A stretch of 21,409 bases of DNA from Pseudomonadota bacterium (GTDB lineage: Bacteria > Pseudomonadota > Alphaproteobacteria > Reyranellales > Reyranellaceae), in contig JAEZHS010000107.1 in assembly GCA_023436825.1 (NCBI GenBank), positions 1-21,409 on the forward strand, in the 5' to 3' direction. Position numbers and translations under genes: made by a program. This document shows positions 1-7,710 of this stretch, in pieces. Under the pieces are notes generated by a model. That model ran no database searches. It was not told the DNA's origin and saw only the letters and a list, made by a program, of their open reading frames with translations. Positions within the stretch are counted from its first letter, which is position 1. Each line of letters begins with the position of its first letter.

Positions 1-1
1 C

Positions 2-160
2 TTGCTCAAGCGGGCTCGCGACGCGGCCCTGGCGACTGTTCGGGTTCACAGCAACGACGGAGGGGCGACCTTGCTGAGGAACGGGCTCGAGCGCCCTAGG
101 GTGAGACGATCTCCCCTCCGACACCGCAGCCGGTACTCTAACCCGACCCGATCGCGATGA
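2..160 (+). other. Possible C-terminal tail of an unidentified reading frame, cut by the window edge
   Basis: From base 2 a plus-strand frame stays open for 52 codons to a TGA at 158-160, with mostly G or C at third positions, as in coding DNA of this GC-rich genome. The translated tail is basic and arginine-rich and ends in SNPTRSR. The early segment KRARDAALATVRVHSN faintly resembles the opening of DUF3644-type proteins, but the match is short and the rest does not follow that family, so I do not assign it. It could be a real gene end, a decayed gene or a chance open frame. Bases 161-175 hold nothing I recognise. Confidence 0.2.
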
Positions 161-175
161 CTTACAAGGGTGAGG

Positions 176-847
176 CTATTCGTCGTCATACCTCTGTTCC
201 AGCCACGGATCGCCGTAGTTGTGATAGCCGCGGACTTCCCAGAAGCCTGGCTTGTCGTGCACCGAGAATTCGACGCGCTTGATCCACTTGGCGCTCTTCC
301 AGAAGTAGAGCTTGGGGATGACTACGCGCAGCGGCCCGCCATGCTCGCGGCTGATCGCCTCGCCGTTCCAGCTCCAGGCCAGCATCACATCGTCCGCCGA
401 GAAGTCGGCAATCGGCACGTTGGTCGTGTAGGTGTCGTAGGAATGGAAGATGACATGCTGTGCCGCAGGCTTGGGCTGCACGATCCTCAGGAGATCGCGG
501 GCGCTCACGCCTTCCCACCTGTTGTCGTACCGCGACCACGCGGTGACGCAATGGATGTCGGTCGTGAGCGTCGTCTTGGGCAGGTCGGTAAACTCGCCCC
601 ATTTCCAGGTCGTCGGAGTCTCGACCTCGCCGTCGACGAACAGGCGCCAGGCATGGGTCGGGATTTCGGGCTGGATGCCGAGATCGAGCACCGGCCACGT
701 CTCGACCTGGCGCTGGCCGGGCGGCAGGCGCTGCGCATGGGCAGCCGTCTTGCCGGTCAGCAGCCGGCCGCTCTGGGCCCACTTCTGCTTGCTGTCTATG
801 AGCTTGTTCTTGAGCTTGCCGAACAGGGTGACGTCGTCGTCGGACAT
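176..847 (-). CDS. Sulfite-oxidase-like molybdopterin oxidoreductase (YuiH-type)
   Basis: This 223-residue protein matches the oxidoreductase molybdopterin-binding domain family, to which sulfite oxidase and MsrP/YedY belong. The visible signatures are the DIHCVTAWSRYDNRWEGV segment with Cys100, the expected molybdenum ligand, and HGGPLRVVIPKLYFWKSAKW at about residues 169-188, typical of the short stand-alone branch. There is no twin-arginine or Sec signal peptide, so it is probably cytosolic, unlike periplasmic YedY. There is no haem domain and no dimerisation domain, so electrons must go to an unknown partner. The ATG at 847 has GAGG about 8 nt upstream. The gene follows the acyl-CoA synthetase after an 86-nt gap filled by a palindromic repeat, so co-transcription is possible but unproven. 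The family assignment is firm; the substrate is unknown. Confidence 0.88.
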   Translation of the reverse strand: MSDDDVTLFGKLKNKLIDSKQKWAQSGRLLTGKTAAHAQRLPPGQRQVETWPVLDLGIQPEIPTHAWRLFVDGEVETPTTWKWGEFTDLPKTTLTTDIHCVTAWSRYDNRWEGVSARDLLRIVQPKPAAQHVIFHSYDTYTTNVPIADFSADDVMLAWSWNGEAISREHGGPLRVVIPKLYFWKSAKWIKRVEFSVHDKPGFWEVRGYHNYGDPWLEQRYDDE

Positions 848-862
848 TGACAGTGCCTCAAG

Positions 863-932
863 TCTCTTCCGGAGCGCGCGCGTCTCGCACGCTCATCATC
901 ATGAGGCTCGCGAAACGCGCCCGGTCCGAAAA
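863..932. repeat. Diverged copy of a REP-like palindromic element
   Basis: The gap between the acyl-CoA synthetase and the molybdoenzyme is an imperfect palindrome. It opens with CTCTTCCGGAGCGCGCGCGT (864-883), turns around CTCATCATCATGAG (892-905) and closes with CGCGCCCGGTCCGAAAAA (916-933). Its order and spacing match the element at 12304-12371, which opens CTTCCGGACCGCG, turns at ATCATGAG and closes CGCGGTCCGGAAG. I read the two as diverged members of one repeat family. The 5-T run on the minus strand precedes the hairpin rather than following it, so it is not a classical terminator for the upstream gene. Confidence 0.55.
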
Positions 933-933
933 A

Positions 934-2469
934 CTAAATCGACCGCCCCGCCTTCTCCCAATATGGGGCCCGGAGCTTGCGTTTGAAGATCTTGCCCGAA
1001 TCTTCGCGCGGCAGGGCGCCGCTGAACTCGACGATCCTGGGCACCTTGTAGCGCGCCAGGTGCTGGCCGAGATAGCCTCGCACGGCCGACGCATCGATGA
1101 CCGCCCCGGACTGCGGCTCGACGTAGGCACAGATCTGCTCGCCGAACTCCTCGTCGGGGATGCCGAACACCGCGCAGTCGCGCACGCCCGGCATCTGGAT
1201 CAGCACCGATTCGATCTCGGCCGGGTAGATGTTGACGCCTCCGGAGATGATCATGTCGCGCTTGCGGTCGCACAGAAAGACGTAGCCGTCGGCGTCCTGG
1301 TAGCCGACATCGCCCACGGTCACGAGGTCGCCCAGCGCGATCTCGCGACGCTTGGCGTCGTCGTTGTTGTAGGTAAACTCGGCGAGATGCGGGCCACGCA
1401 GGTAGATCTCGCCGACCTCCCCCTGCTTCACGTCGCAGCCCTGCTCGTCGACGATGCGCATTACCGCGCCCTCCACGACGCGGCCGACGGTGCCAGGCTT
1501 CGCGAGCGCCTGCTCGGCATTGTGCCAGACCACGATGCCGGTCTCGGTGGCTCCGTAGTATTCGTTGATGACCGGTCCCCACCATTCGATCATCTGGCGC
1601 TTGATTGCCGGCGCACAGGGCGCGGCACCATGGGTGACCCAGCGCAACGAGGAGACGTCGTAGCGCCGCTTGACCTCGTCGGGCAGGCGCATCAGGCGCA
1701 CGAACATGGTGGGCACGATGTGCATGTGGCTGACCTTGTGGCGGTCGATCAGCCGCAGCATGTCCTCGGCCTCGAAGCGCGGCTGCAGCACCATGCCGAG
1801 GCCGAGCCGCGCACTTCCCATGCCGTAGGCGGCGGGTGCCGAGTGGTACATCGGCCCGTTCATCATCACCACGATCGAGGGGTCGGGCTTGATGCCCCAG
1901 TACTTCGCCGCTTCGCCCGCGGCCAGCGCCTGCAGTTCGGGCGAGGCCGGGCGGCGGCGCACGCCCTTGGGCCGGCCGGTCGTGCCCGAGGTGTAGATCA
2001 TGCTGCCGCGCGCGGCCTTCGGCGGCTCGGTGTTGGGCGCGCTGCGGGCCACGAACGCATCCCAGGTTTCGACACCCGGCGGGGCCACCCGCTTATCCAT
2101 GGGAACGTTGTAGGCAGCCGCGATCTCCTCGGGCGTGGGCACGACGAGGATTTTCACGCGCTCAGGAACGCCGCTCGCGATTTGGGCTAAAAGGTCGCTG
2201 TGCACGACCAGCACCTTGGCCGCGCAGTCGGCGAGGATGTAACCCGCCTCCTCCGGCGTGAAGTGCCAATTGATGGGCACAGCATAGGCGCCGAGCTGGC
2301 CCGCCGCGAAATTGACCTCGAAGGTGGCAAAGTCGTTGCGCAGCATCAGGGCGACGCTGTCGTCCTCGCCGATGCCCAGCGCGGCAAGGCCGCCGGCGCC
2401 GCGTGCGGCATTGGCCTGGATGTCGGCCCAGCTCCTGTAGCGCTCGCCCGCCGTCACGCCTGTTGTCAT
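934..2469 (-). CDS. AMP-forming acyl-CoA synthetase (FadD-like)
   Basis: A 511-residue ANL-superfamily enzyme that activates a carboxylic acid to its CoA thioester through an acyl-adenylate. All core motifs are present: the phosphate loop YTSGTTGRPKGV (159-170), YGATET (305-310), GDVGY with Asp387, the hinge stretch DRKRDMIISGG (401-411), and the catalytic lysine Lys493 in REDSGKIFKR. The open frame extends 49 codons further upstream inside the TetR gene, but that part is antisense-like and has no family character. The ATG at 2469 shares ATGA with the TetR stop, so translation is probably coupled. Acyl chain specificity cannot be read from the motifs; a medium-, long-chain or ring acid is possible. 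Its regulator is most likely the adjoining TetR protein. Confidence 0.93.
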   Translation of the reverse strand: MTTGVTAGERYRSWADIQANAARGAGGLAALGIGEDDSVALMLRNDFATFEVNFAAGQLGAYAVPINWHFTPEEAGYILADCAAKVLVVHSDLLAQIASGVPERVKILVVPTPEEIAAAYNVPMDKRVAPPGVETWDAFVARSAPNTEPPKAARGSMIYTSGTTGRPKGVRRRPASPELQALAAGEAAKYWGIKPDPSIVVMMNGPMYHSAPAAYGMGSARLGLGMVLQPRFEAEDMLRLIDRHKVSHMHIVPTMFVRLMRLPDEVKRRYDVSSLRWVTHGAAPCAPAIKRQMIEWWGPVINEYYGATETGIVVWHNAEQALAKPGTVGRVVEGAVMRIVDEQGCDVKQGEVGEIYLRGPHLAEFTYNNDDAKRREIALGDLVTVGDVGYQDADGYVFLCDRKRDMIISGGVNIYPAEIESVLIQMPGVRDCAVFGIPDEEFGEQICAYVEPQSGAVIDASAVRGYLGQHLARYKVPRIVEFSGALPREDSGKIFKRKLRAPYWEKAGRSI

Positions 2470-3095
2470 CGCTTCTTCCCTGGCTTCTTCGGTTTGGCCG
2501 GCGCTGCGCCCTTCAGCATCACTACGCCGTGGAAGCGCGCCAGCATCCTGTAGTCGGGAGCATGTTCCAGCATGCCGGCCTGTTGCAACATCACCAGCCC
2601 GTGCGTGGCCGCCCACATCGAGTAGCCGAACATCGTGGCATCGGCATCGATCACGCCGGCCTTGACCAAGCTCTCGGCGGCGCGGGTGATGTAGGTCGCC
2701 GCCCGGTCGGCCTGCTGGAGAAGATCAGGATGGCTGCCGTCGATCGGAGCGTTGATGTCGAACATGATGCGATAGGCATGCGGGTTCTTCATGGCAAAGC
2801 GGAAGTAGGCCTCGCCGGTGCGCTGCGCCCGCACCGACGGATCGTCAGGCGCATCGGTCAGCGCGGCTTCCAGCGTGTCGGCGAACTTGGCGAAGGCCTG
2901 GGCGCGCACGGTCGCCAGGATATCGGCCTTGTCCTTGAAGTAGCGGTACGGTGTCTTGGGGCTGCAGCCCAGCGCCTCAGCGAGCTGGCGCATGGTGACG
3001 CCCTCGTAGCCGAAGCGGGCGAAACGCTCGGTCGCGACCTTGCACAGCTCCGTGCGGAAGTCGGCGATGTCCTGTTCGGTCAGGTAGCGAGGCAT
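2466..3095 (-). CDS. TetR/AcrR-family transcriptional regulator
   Basis: A 209-residue one-component regulator. Residues about 10-55 form the TetR DNA-binding domain, with ERFARFGYEGVTMRQLAEAL and the recognition helix region GCSPKTPYRYFKDK. The rest is the all-helical ligand and dimer domain, with an AYFRFAMKNPHAYRIMF segment typical of the TetR_C/WHG-like group, and the protein ends in a basic KPKKPGKKR tail. I chose the ATG at 3095, giving MPRYLTEQDI; the 39 extra upstream codons run through the operator. No Shine-Dalgarno is visible in front of it. It overlaps the acyl-CoA synthetase start by 4 nt, so it probably controls itself and that gene. The ligand is likely an acid or acyl-CoA related to the synthetase substrate, which is inference. 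Confidence 0.92.
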   Translation of the reverse strand: MPRYLTEQDIADFRTELCKVATERFARFGYEGVTMRQLAEALGCSPKTPYRYFKDKADILATVRAQAFAKFADTLEAALTDAPDDPSVRAQRTGEAYFRFAMKNPHAYRIMFDINAPIDGSHPDLLQQADRAATYITRAAESLVKAGVIDADATMFGYSMWAATHGLVMLQQAGMLEHAPDYRMLARFHGVVMLKGAAPAKPKKPGKKR

Positions 3096-3099
3096 GGAA

Positions 3100-3128
3100 C
3101 ATATATACACAGCGTGTATCGAAAGCAA
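3100..3128 (-). promoter_or_regulatory. Candidate promoter for the tetR-acyl-CoA synthetase unit
   Basis: On the minus strand TTGCTT (3128-3123) is followed after 17 bp by TATATG (3105-3100). The -10 matches the sigma-70 consensus at 4 of 6 positions and the -35 at only 3 of 6. The transcript would begin next to the ATG at 3095, giving a very short or absent leader, consistent with the missing Shine-Dalgarno. The rest of the gap (3129-3267) shows no other clear promoter. Confidence 0.35.
3105..3119. promoter_or_regulatory. TetR operator candidate: perfect inverted repeat ATACAC-N3-GTGTAT
   Basis: ATACACAGCGTGTAT is a perfect 6-bp dyad with a 3-nt spacer, nine bases upstream of the TetR start codon. 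Symmetric sites of this size in the gene's own promoter are typical TetR-family operators. It lies between a possible -35 (TTGCTT, minus strand 3128-3123) and a possible -10 (TATATG, minus strand 3105-3100), separated by exactly 17 bp, so a bound repressor would block polymerase. Confidence 0.6.
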
Positions 3129-3236
3129 ACCGCCTCGCCCACTCCGTCGGCGGCTACGTCTGGCCCGTTCCCGACCCATTATGGAGGACGACGCATTGCC
3201 GCCTCGAATCACATGACCCTAAGTTCATACCTGGCT

Positions 3237-3255
3237 GGGGCGCCGCGTGCGCCCC
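3237..3255 (-). terminator. GC-rich hairpin just after the protease gene
   Basis: GGGGCGC (3237-3243) and GCGCCCC (3249-3255) form a perfect 7-bp stem with a 5-nt loop, 13 nt past the stop codon of the large protease gene on the minus strand. There is no run of T after it, so it may stabilise the 3' end or aid factor-dependent termination rather than act alone. Confidence 0.35.
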
Positions 3256-3267
3256 GTTCGCGGTGCG

Positions 3268-6200
3268 TTACATCAGCCAACTGTGGCCGTAGGCGCTGGT
3301 GAAATCGAGCTGCACCGTCAGGTCGTTGAAGTCGCGATCGCCGCCAGCGTACTGATCCTCCCAGCCCCAGGTGTTGTGGCCGTAGTTCCACAGATGGCCG
3401 ACGCCCTCACCCTGGACCTTCTCGTTGGCGTCGGCGAAAGCCCAGTACGTATTGCCGGTGGACTGGTTGGTGAGCTTCATGGCGATCAGGTCTCCGGCAT
3501 CGACGCCTAGAAGCTGACCTTGGGCGTAGTTGCCGTACCCGCCGCCCTGCAGTGAGGTGCCGCTCGCGCTGGTCGTGTAGGTGCGTGCCGCGGCCGCCTC
3601 GGCGTAGCCGGCCTGCCCCGGCTTCAGATTGCCGATCGATCCGGTGTAGTCGTCGACCCTGTAGAAGGAGACCGAAACGGTGTCCTCGCCGTTCTGGCGC
3701 ATGCGCACGACGGCGATCTGGTCGTCGGCGCCGCCGACGGTCTCCGCGACGGCCACCGCGCGTGCGAGGTGGACGTTGCCGAAGCCGGTGTCGAAGTCGG
3801 CCTGGCCATAGGGGCTGGTCAGCGTCGCCTGATCGGCATAGCCGCGTCCTCGCCCGATCAAGACCGAAACATCGGCATGCGCGTCGGCGATGGTCTGATG
3901 CAGCGCCCCCTGCCCGTACTTGTCGAACATGCGCACCAGGTTGGAATCGAAGTCTTCCTGCAGCGACTGCTGCGCGAACCGGGCGGTCCAGGCGAATTGG
4001 CCCGACTGGTGGTTGCCGAAGCTGTCGTCGAAATCGCCGATGGTCACGCGGATGTCGGTTGTCGCATCCTTCGTCGTGGTGGCCTGGATCAGCAGGCTCT
4101 GCCGGACATCGCCGGTGGCCCAGTCGTTCGCGCCGTCGTGCTTGAGGAGGTCCGGACTGTCGGCGAACGACATCTGGTGGTGCGCGATGGCGGTGAGAGC
4201 CCGCGCCAGCAGCACGCCATTGGGCGTGCCGAGACCGCTCGTCAGGTCATAGCCCGCGGCAGCCGAATAGCCGTAGCCGGTTGGCGTGATCGCCTGGCCG
4301 CCGTCGGTCGTGTAGTCGCCGCCCTGGACGAAGGATGAAATGTTGTTGCCGGTCCTGATGTCGTTGAACGAGGCCGGAGCGATCGCCGAGGCGATGTACA
4401 GCAGGTCATTCATGTAGCCGAGGTGCGGCAGTCCCTGATCGGCGAAGATCGCGTTGAACTGCGCCCCGAGAGCCGCCCACAGCGGCGTCGCGGCGCTGGT
4501 GCCGCCGTTCGGCTCGAGGCCCGTCATGTCGCCCGTGGGCACCGTGTAGTACAGGTTGCCGCCGGCATTCGCCGACACATCGGGCGTGCCACGTCCGATC
4601 AGATGATAGGGGTCGGCCGTGTACGGCACGAGGCCATAGTCCGCTTGATAGCTCGGAATGCCCTGCGCGGGGTCGGCGCCGCCGCTGCCGGTGTTGTTCG
4701 ACAGGTAGCCCGTGCCGACCCGATTCGAGAACGTGGTCCCCTCGAGGTCATAGACGTTCCAGACCGTCTCGATGAACGCAGCGGAGCCGCCGACCGCCCC
4801 GACCGGGGATTGCGTCAGGCCGGCAGCGACGAGTTCCCAGATCGTCCCGCGATCGCCGCCCGTCGCCTTGTCGACGATGTCCCGCAACGTATCGTCGGTC
4901 CGCGCTGCATCCATCGAGCTGATCGAGGTGCCGCCGACAGTTACGGAGTACGGGCTGGAGCGGCTTGTGTTGACGTTCGTCAGGCCGTTGCCGATCTCGT
5001 ATCCCGACCCGCCGTCGCCGTTGGAGTTGAAGACCGTGATGTTGCGCAGCGCCGCGTCGACGAAGAGTTCGCTGGAGGCCTTGTAGAAGGGTGACCCCGG
5101 CGCCACCATCGGCGTATAGCGGAATGACGACGTTACGACTTGCGGGTTGTTCTGCGCGTCCCAAAAGGCCGACTGGTAGGCGGTATAGGCATCGGCGAGC
5201 GTGTAGCCGGATCCCGCGTAGAAGACGAGCTTGCTTTGCGGTGCGATGGTGGCGACCAGGCCGGTATCGAGCGAACGCTCGCCCGAGCCGTTGTTGGGCG
5301 GCCCCCAGCTCTGGTTGCCGACTCCGATCGCCGGCGCGCCCGTCGGAACTTGGGCACCGGCGCGGTAGGCATCGAGGGCCGCCTGGAAGCTGATGCTGCC
5401 GTCGGGCAGCGCCGTCCCGATGACAGGTTCAACCAGCCCGATCGTGCCTGTCGCCACGTCGGCGCCGAGCGGCATGTTGTAATAGCTCTGGACGGCGACC
5501 TGCGGGTAGAGCTCGATCGGATACAGCGTCGAATTATTGCCGGGACTTTGCGGACCTTGCGGCAGGGCGGCAGCAGGAACGTCAGCCGAGGGGAGCAACT
5601 GGCTGCCGAACTTTTGGGTATCGAACCAGATGCCGGAAACGCCGAGGGCCGTGAGAGCCGTCGGCAGCGACAGGCTGCCCGTCCAGTACCAGCCGCCGCC
5701 GCCTTGCTGCATCAGCGTCGTCTGCGGCCCGAACAGGGTGGAGAAACTGTCTCCGGTTATCTCGACCCAGATCGTACGAGATTGCGCCGACGAGACGTAG
5801 TCGTCGGCACTGCCGAGCTGAGCGATCCCCATGTCGTCCAACACCTGCTTGGCCGCCTGGTAGTTGGTCTCGTTCGCGCCGTACGTCGCCCAGAGCGTGC
5901 CGCTCTCCTCGAGAGCCTTGAGCTGTTGCTGGCGTGACGCCCAGCTCGAGTTGAGCAGCGTCGACGGATCGTTGGCGCGATCGAGGACCAGGGCGACGCG
6001 CAGCGTCTCCGCGCCTGTTACGGGCGTTCCGCCCGTGGGTTCCGTGGTCTGGTTGCTGCGCCAGCTGGCATAATCCAGGAATGTCGAGGTCTCGAGCTGC
6101 GTATAGGCGGAGTAGAAGGAATAGCCGCCTGTGGCGAAGGTGCTGGCGTCGGAGCCCGTGACGGTGATCGTCTCCGCCGGCAGCCCGCCGGCCGGCTGGA

Positions 6201-7710
6201 TCGTCCATTGGTTGCCACCGGCATATGAGAAGGTGGCGCCAGAGCCGTAGTTGAAGAGCTGCAGGACGTCGCCGTCAGCCCTGGAGAAGTCCGTGATGAC
6301 GTCGCCATCGGCCTGGCCGAAGGTCAAGGCAAAGGCATCGGCGCCGCCACCGCCGGTCAACCTGTCCGCGCCGACTCCGGCCTGGAGGATGTCGTTGCCG
6401 AGGCCGCCGTCCAACTGATCTCCGTCGCCGCCACCCGACAGGAAGTCGTCGCCGTCGCCGCCGCTCAACGTGTCCGCGTCGGCGCCGCCCTGCAGGACAT
6501 CGTTGCCGTCACCACCGGAAAGCGTGTCCCCGAGACGGCCGCCGATAAGGATGTCGTTGCCCGCGCCACCGTCCAGGGTGGAAGCGATGTTACTGTTCGC
6601 CGTGATCTTGTCGTTGCCTCCTCCGCCGGTCGCCTCCGCGATTTGGGTTTCGAAGGCGATGGCGATGTTGTTCACCTTTCCGCCGGCACTCGAGAACGTG
6701 CCGGGTGTGAGGCTGACCGTGGCATCCTGGCTGAAGCCGGAGAGGTCGAGCTTGTTTCCCGCCGCCGAGTTCCAGATCGTGACGACGGCGGACGAGTTGT
6801 TGGTGCTTTCGAAGCCGAAGACACTCAGCAGGAACGGATCGGTGAAGGTCGAATTGAAGCCGTAGGTCTGGGCGGTCGAGAACGACCCGCCCGTCGACGC
6901 GCCGTACAGCCGCTGGATGGCCAGGATATCCAGCATCTGCGGCGTCAGCGGCTCGTTGTCGTATACCTTGCCGACCGATCCCGTCGTCGTACCCCAGTAG
7001 GTGCCGCCGACGGGATAATCCGGGAAGTAGCGCGTGTCGGCCCGGCTCGGGTGGATGTACGACATGATCGACCACTGCTCGGTGTCGTACGGCCCGAACT
7101 GCTGCTGCTGGTAATCGACGGTGGCGTCGTAGGGGCCGGCATGGCCGAGGCCCAGTATGTGGCCGATTTCGTGAATGACGGTCGACCAGGGATAGCCGCC
7201 CTTGCCGTTGGAATCGTCGTCGAGCGGACCGTAGGTGTCGTGGGTGGTGTCGATCGTGATGTAGGCGCCCGTCGCGGGGGCGCTGTTGATCGTGGCGCTG
7301 CCCACCGGTACCTGCCAGTCGACGCCGAAGGAGGCGAAGGCCTGCTGGTTGGGCAGCCGCTTCAACGTGACGTTGGCCGTGTCGGCGCTCGCCGCCAACG
7401 CGAAGTCGATGTCGGCCAGGCCAGCCCACAGGCCGAAAGCCCCCGTCCACACTGCCTGCTCGGCAGGTGTCCAGTTGGCCGCCGCATCGAACCAGTAGGT
7501 GACGGTGCCGCCCGGTGTCCCGGGCGTGCTGCTGCCCCATTTGATCGCGCCGGATGTCGATGTGTAGACGGCCGGCACGACGACCGACCATTTGCCGTCG
7601 AGTCCCTGCAGGGACTCCATCGTATAGTAGCTGACGGCGGCGGCCGTGTTCGTGTCGGTGACGCCGGAGATGAACGCGACTTCGGATTCGTACTGACCAA
7701 AATTCGGCAT
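3268..7710 (-). CDS. Two-protease fusion: M10 serralysin with RTX, then S53 sedolisin/kumamolisin, then DUF4114
   Basis: A 1480-residue secreted-type protein. Residues about 40-275 are an M10 zinc metalloprotease with HEIGHILGLGH (zinc ligands His180, His184, His190; Glu181 the base) and the Met-turn SIMSY at 214-218. Residues about 280-540 are the serralysin C-terminal region, with about eight GGxGxD-type calcium-binding nonapeptides (about 380-458) and DGDVITDFSRADGDVLQL. Residues about 560-715 look like a kumamolisin-type prodomain. Residues about 735-1175 are an S53 peptidase with the ExxxD pair Glu811/Asp815, oxyanion Asp899 in NSNGDGG, catalytic Ser1072 in GGTSAATP, and calcium-site residues around Asp1117 and Asp1155. 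The C-terminal part (about 1340-1470) looks like DUF4114 (GGDRDFNDLTVQLDF). There is no N-terminal signal peptide; RTX repeats suggest type I secretion, but no transporter gene is in the window. Domain boundaries are estimates. Both active sites look complete, with no stop or frameshift between them. Confidence 0.9.
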   Translation of the reverse strand: MPNFGQYESEVAFISGVTDTNTAAAVSYYTMESLQGLDGKWSVVVPAVYTSTSGAIKWGSSTPGTPGGTVTYWFDAAANWTPAEQAVWTGAFGLWAGLADIDFALAASADTANVTLKRLPNQQAFASFGVDWQVPVGSATINSAPATGAYITIDTTHDTYGPLDDDSNGKGGYPWSTVIHEIGHILGLGHAGPYDATVDYQQQQFGPYDTEQWSIMSYIHPSRADTRYFPDYPVGGTYWGTTTGSVGKVYDNEPLTPQMLDILAIQRLYGASTGGSFSTAQTYGFNSTFTDPFLLSVFGFESTNNSSAVVTIWNSAAGNKLDLSGFSQDATVSLTPGTFSSAGGKVNNIAIAFETQIAEATGGGGNDKITANSNIASTLDGGAGNDILIGGRLGDTLSGGDGNDVLQGGADADTLSGGDGDDFLSGGGDGDQLDGGLGNDILQAGVGADRLTGGGGADAFALTFGQADGDVITDFSRADGDVLQLFNYGSGATFSYAGGNQWTIQPAGGLPAETITVTGSDASTFATGGYSFYSAYTQLETSTFLDYASWRSNQTTEPTGGTPVTGAETLRVALVLDRANDPSTLLNSSWASRQQQLKALEESGTLWATYGANETNYQAAKQVLDDMGIAQLGSADDYVSSAQSRTIWVEITGDSFSTLFGPQTTLMQQGGGGWYWTGSLSLPTALTALGVSGIWFDTQKFGSQLLPSADVPAAALPQGPQSPGNNSTLYPIELYPQVAVQSYYNMPLGADVATGTIGLVEPVIGTALPDGSISFQAALDAYRAGAQVPTGAPAIGVGNQSWGPPNNGSGERSLDTGLVATIAPQSKLVFYAGSGYTLADAYTAYQSAFWDAQNNPQVVTSSFRYTPMVAPGSPFYKASSELFVDAALRNITVFNSNGDGGSGYEIGNGLTNVNTSRSSPYSVTVGGTSISSMDAARTDDTLRDIVDKATGGDRGTIWELVAAGLTQSPVGAVGGSAAFIETVWNVYDLEGTTFSNRVGTGYLSNNTGSGGADPAQGIPSYQADYGLVPYTADPYHLIGRGTPDVSANAGGNLYYTVPTGDMTGLEPNGGTSAATPLWAALGAQFNAIFADQGLPHLGYMNDLLYIASAIAPASFNDIRTGNNISSFVQGGDYTTDGGQAITPTGYGYSAAAGYDLTSGLGTPNGVLLARALTAIAHHQMSFADSPDLLKHDGANDWATGDVRQSLLIQATTTKDATTDIRVTIGDFDDSFGNHQSGQFAWTARFAQQSLQEDFDSNLVRMFDKYGQGALHQTIADAHADVSVLIGRGRGYADQATLTSPYGQADFDTGFGNVHLARAVAVAETVGGADDQIAVVRMRQNGEDTVSVSFYRVDDYTGSIGNLKPGQAGYAEAAAARTYTTSASGTSLQGGGYGNYAQGQLLGVDAGDLIAMKLTNQSTGNTYWAFADANEKVQGEGVGHLWNYGHNTWGWEDQYAGGDRDFNDLTVQLDFTSAYGHSWLM

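Noticed and set aside
847..2190. A 447-codon plus-strand frame opposite the acyl-CoA synthetase
   Set aside because: Antisense shadow of a gene with all ANL motifs; the His/Asp/Val/Gly-rich product has no family features.
2470..2616. Upstream start that would lengthen the acyl-CoA synthetase by 49 residues
   Set aside because: The extension lies inside the TetR gene in another frame and lacks family similarity; the ATGA overlap at 2466-2469 is the natural start.
6330..6590. Apparent tandem DNA repeats in the middle of the protease gene
   Set aside because: They encode the degenerate GGxGxD calcium-binding nonapeptides of the RTX domain; they are protein repeats, not a separate DNA repeat or CRISPR array.
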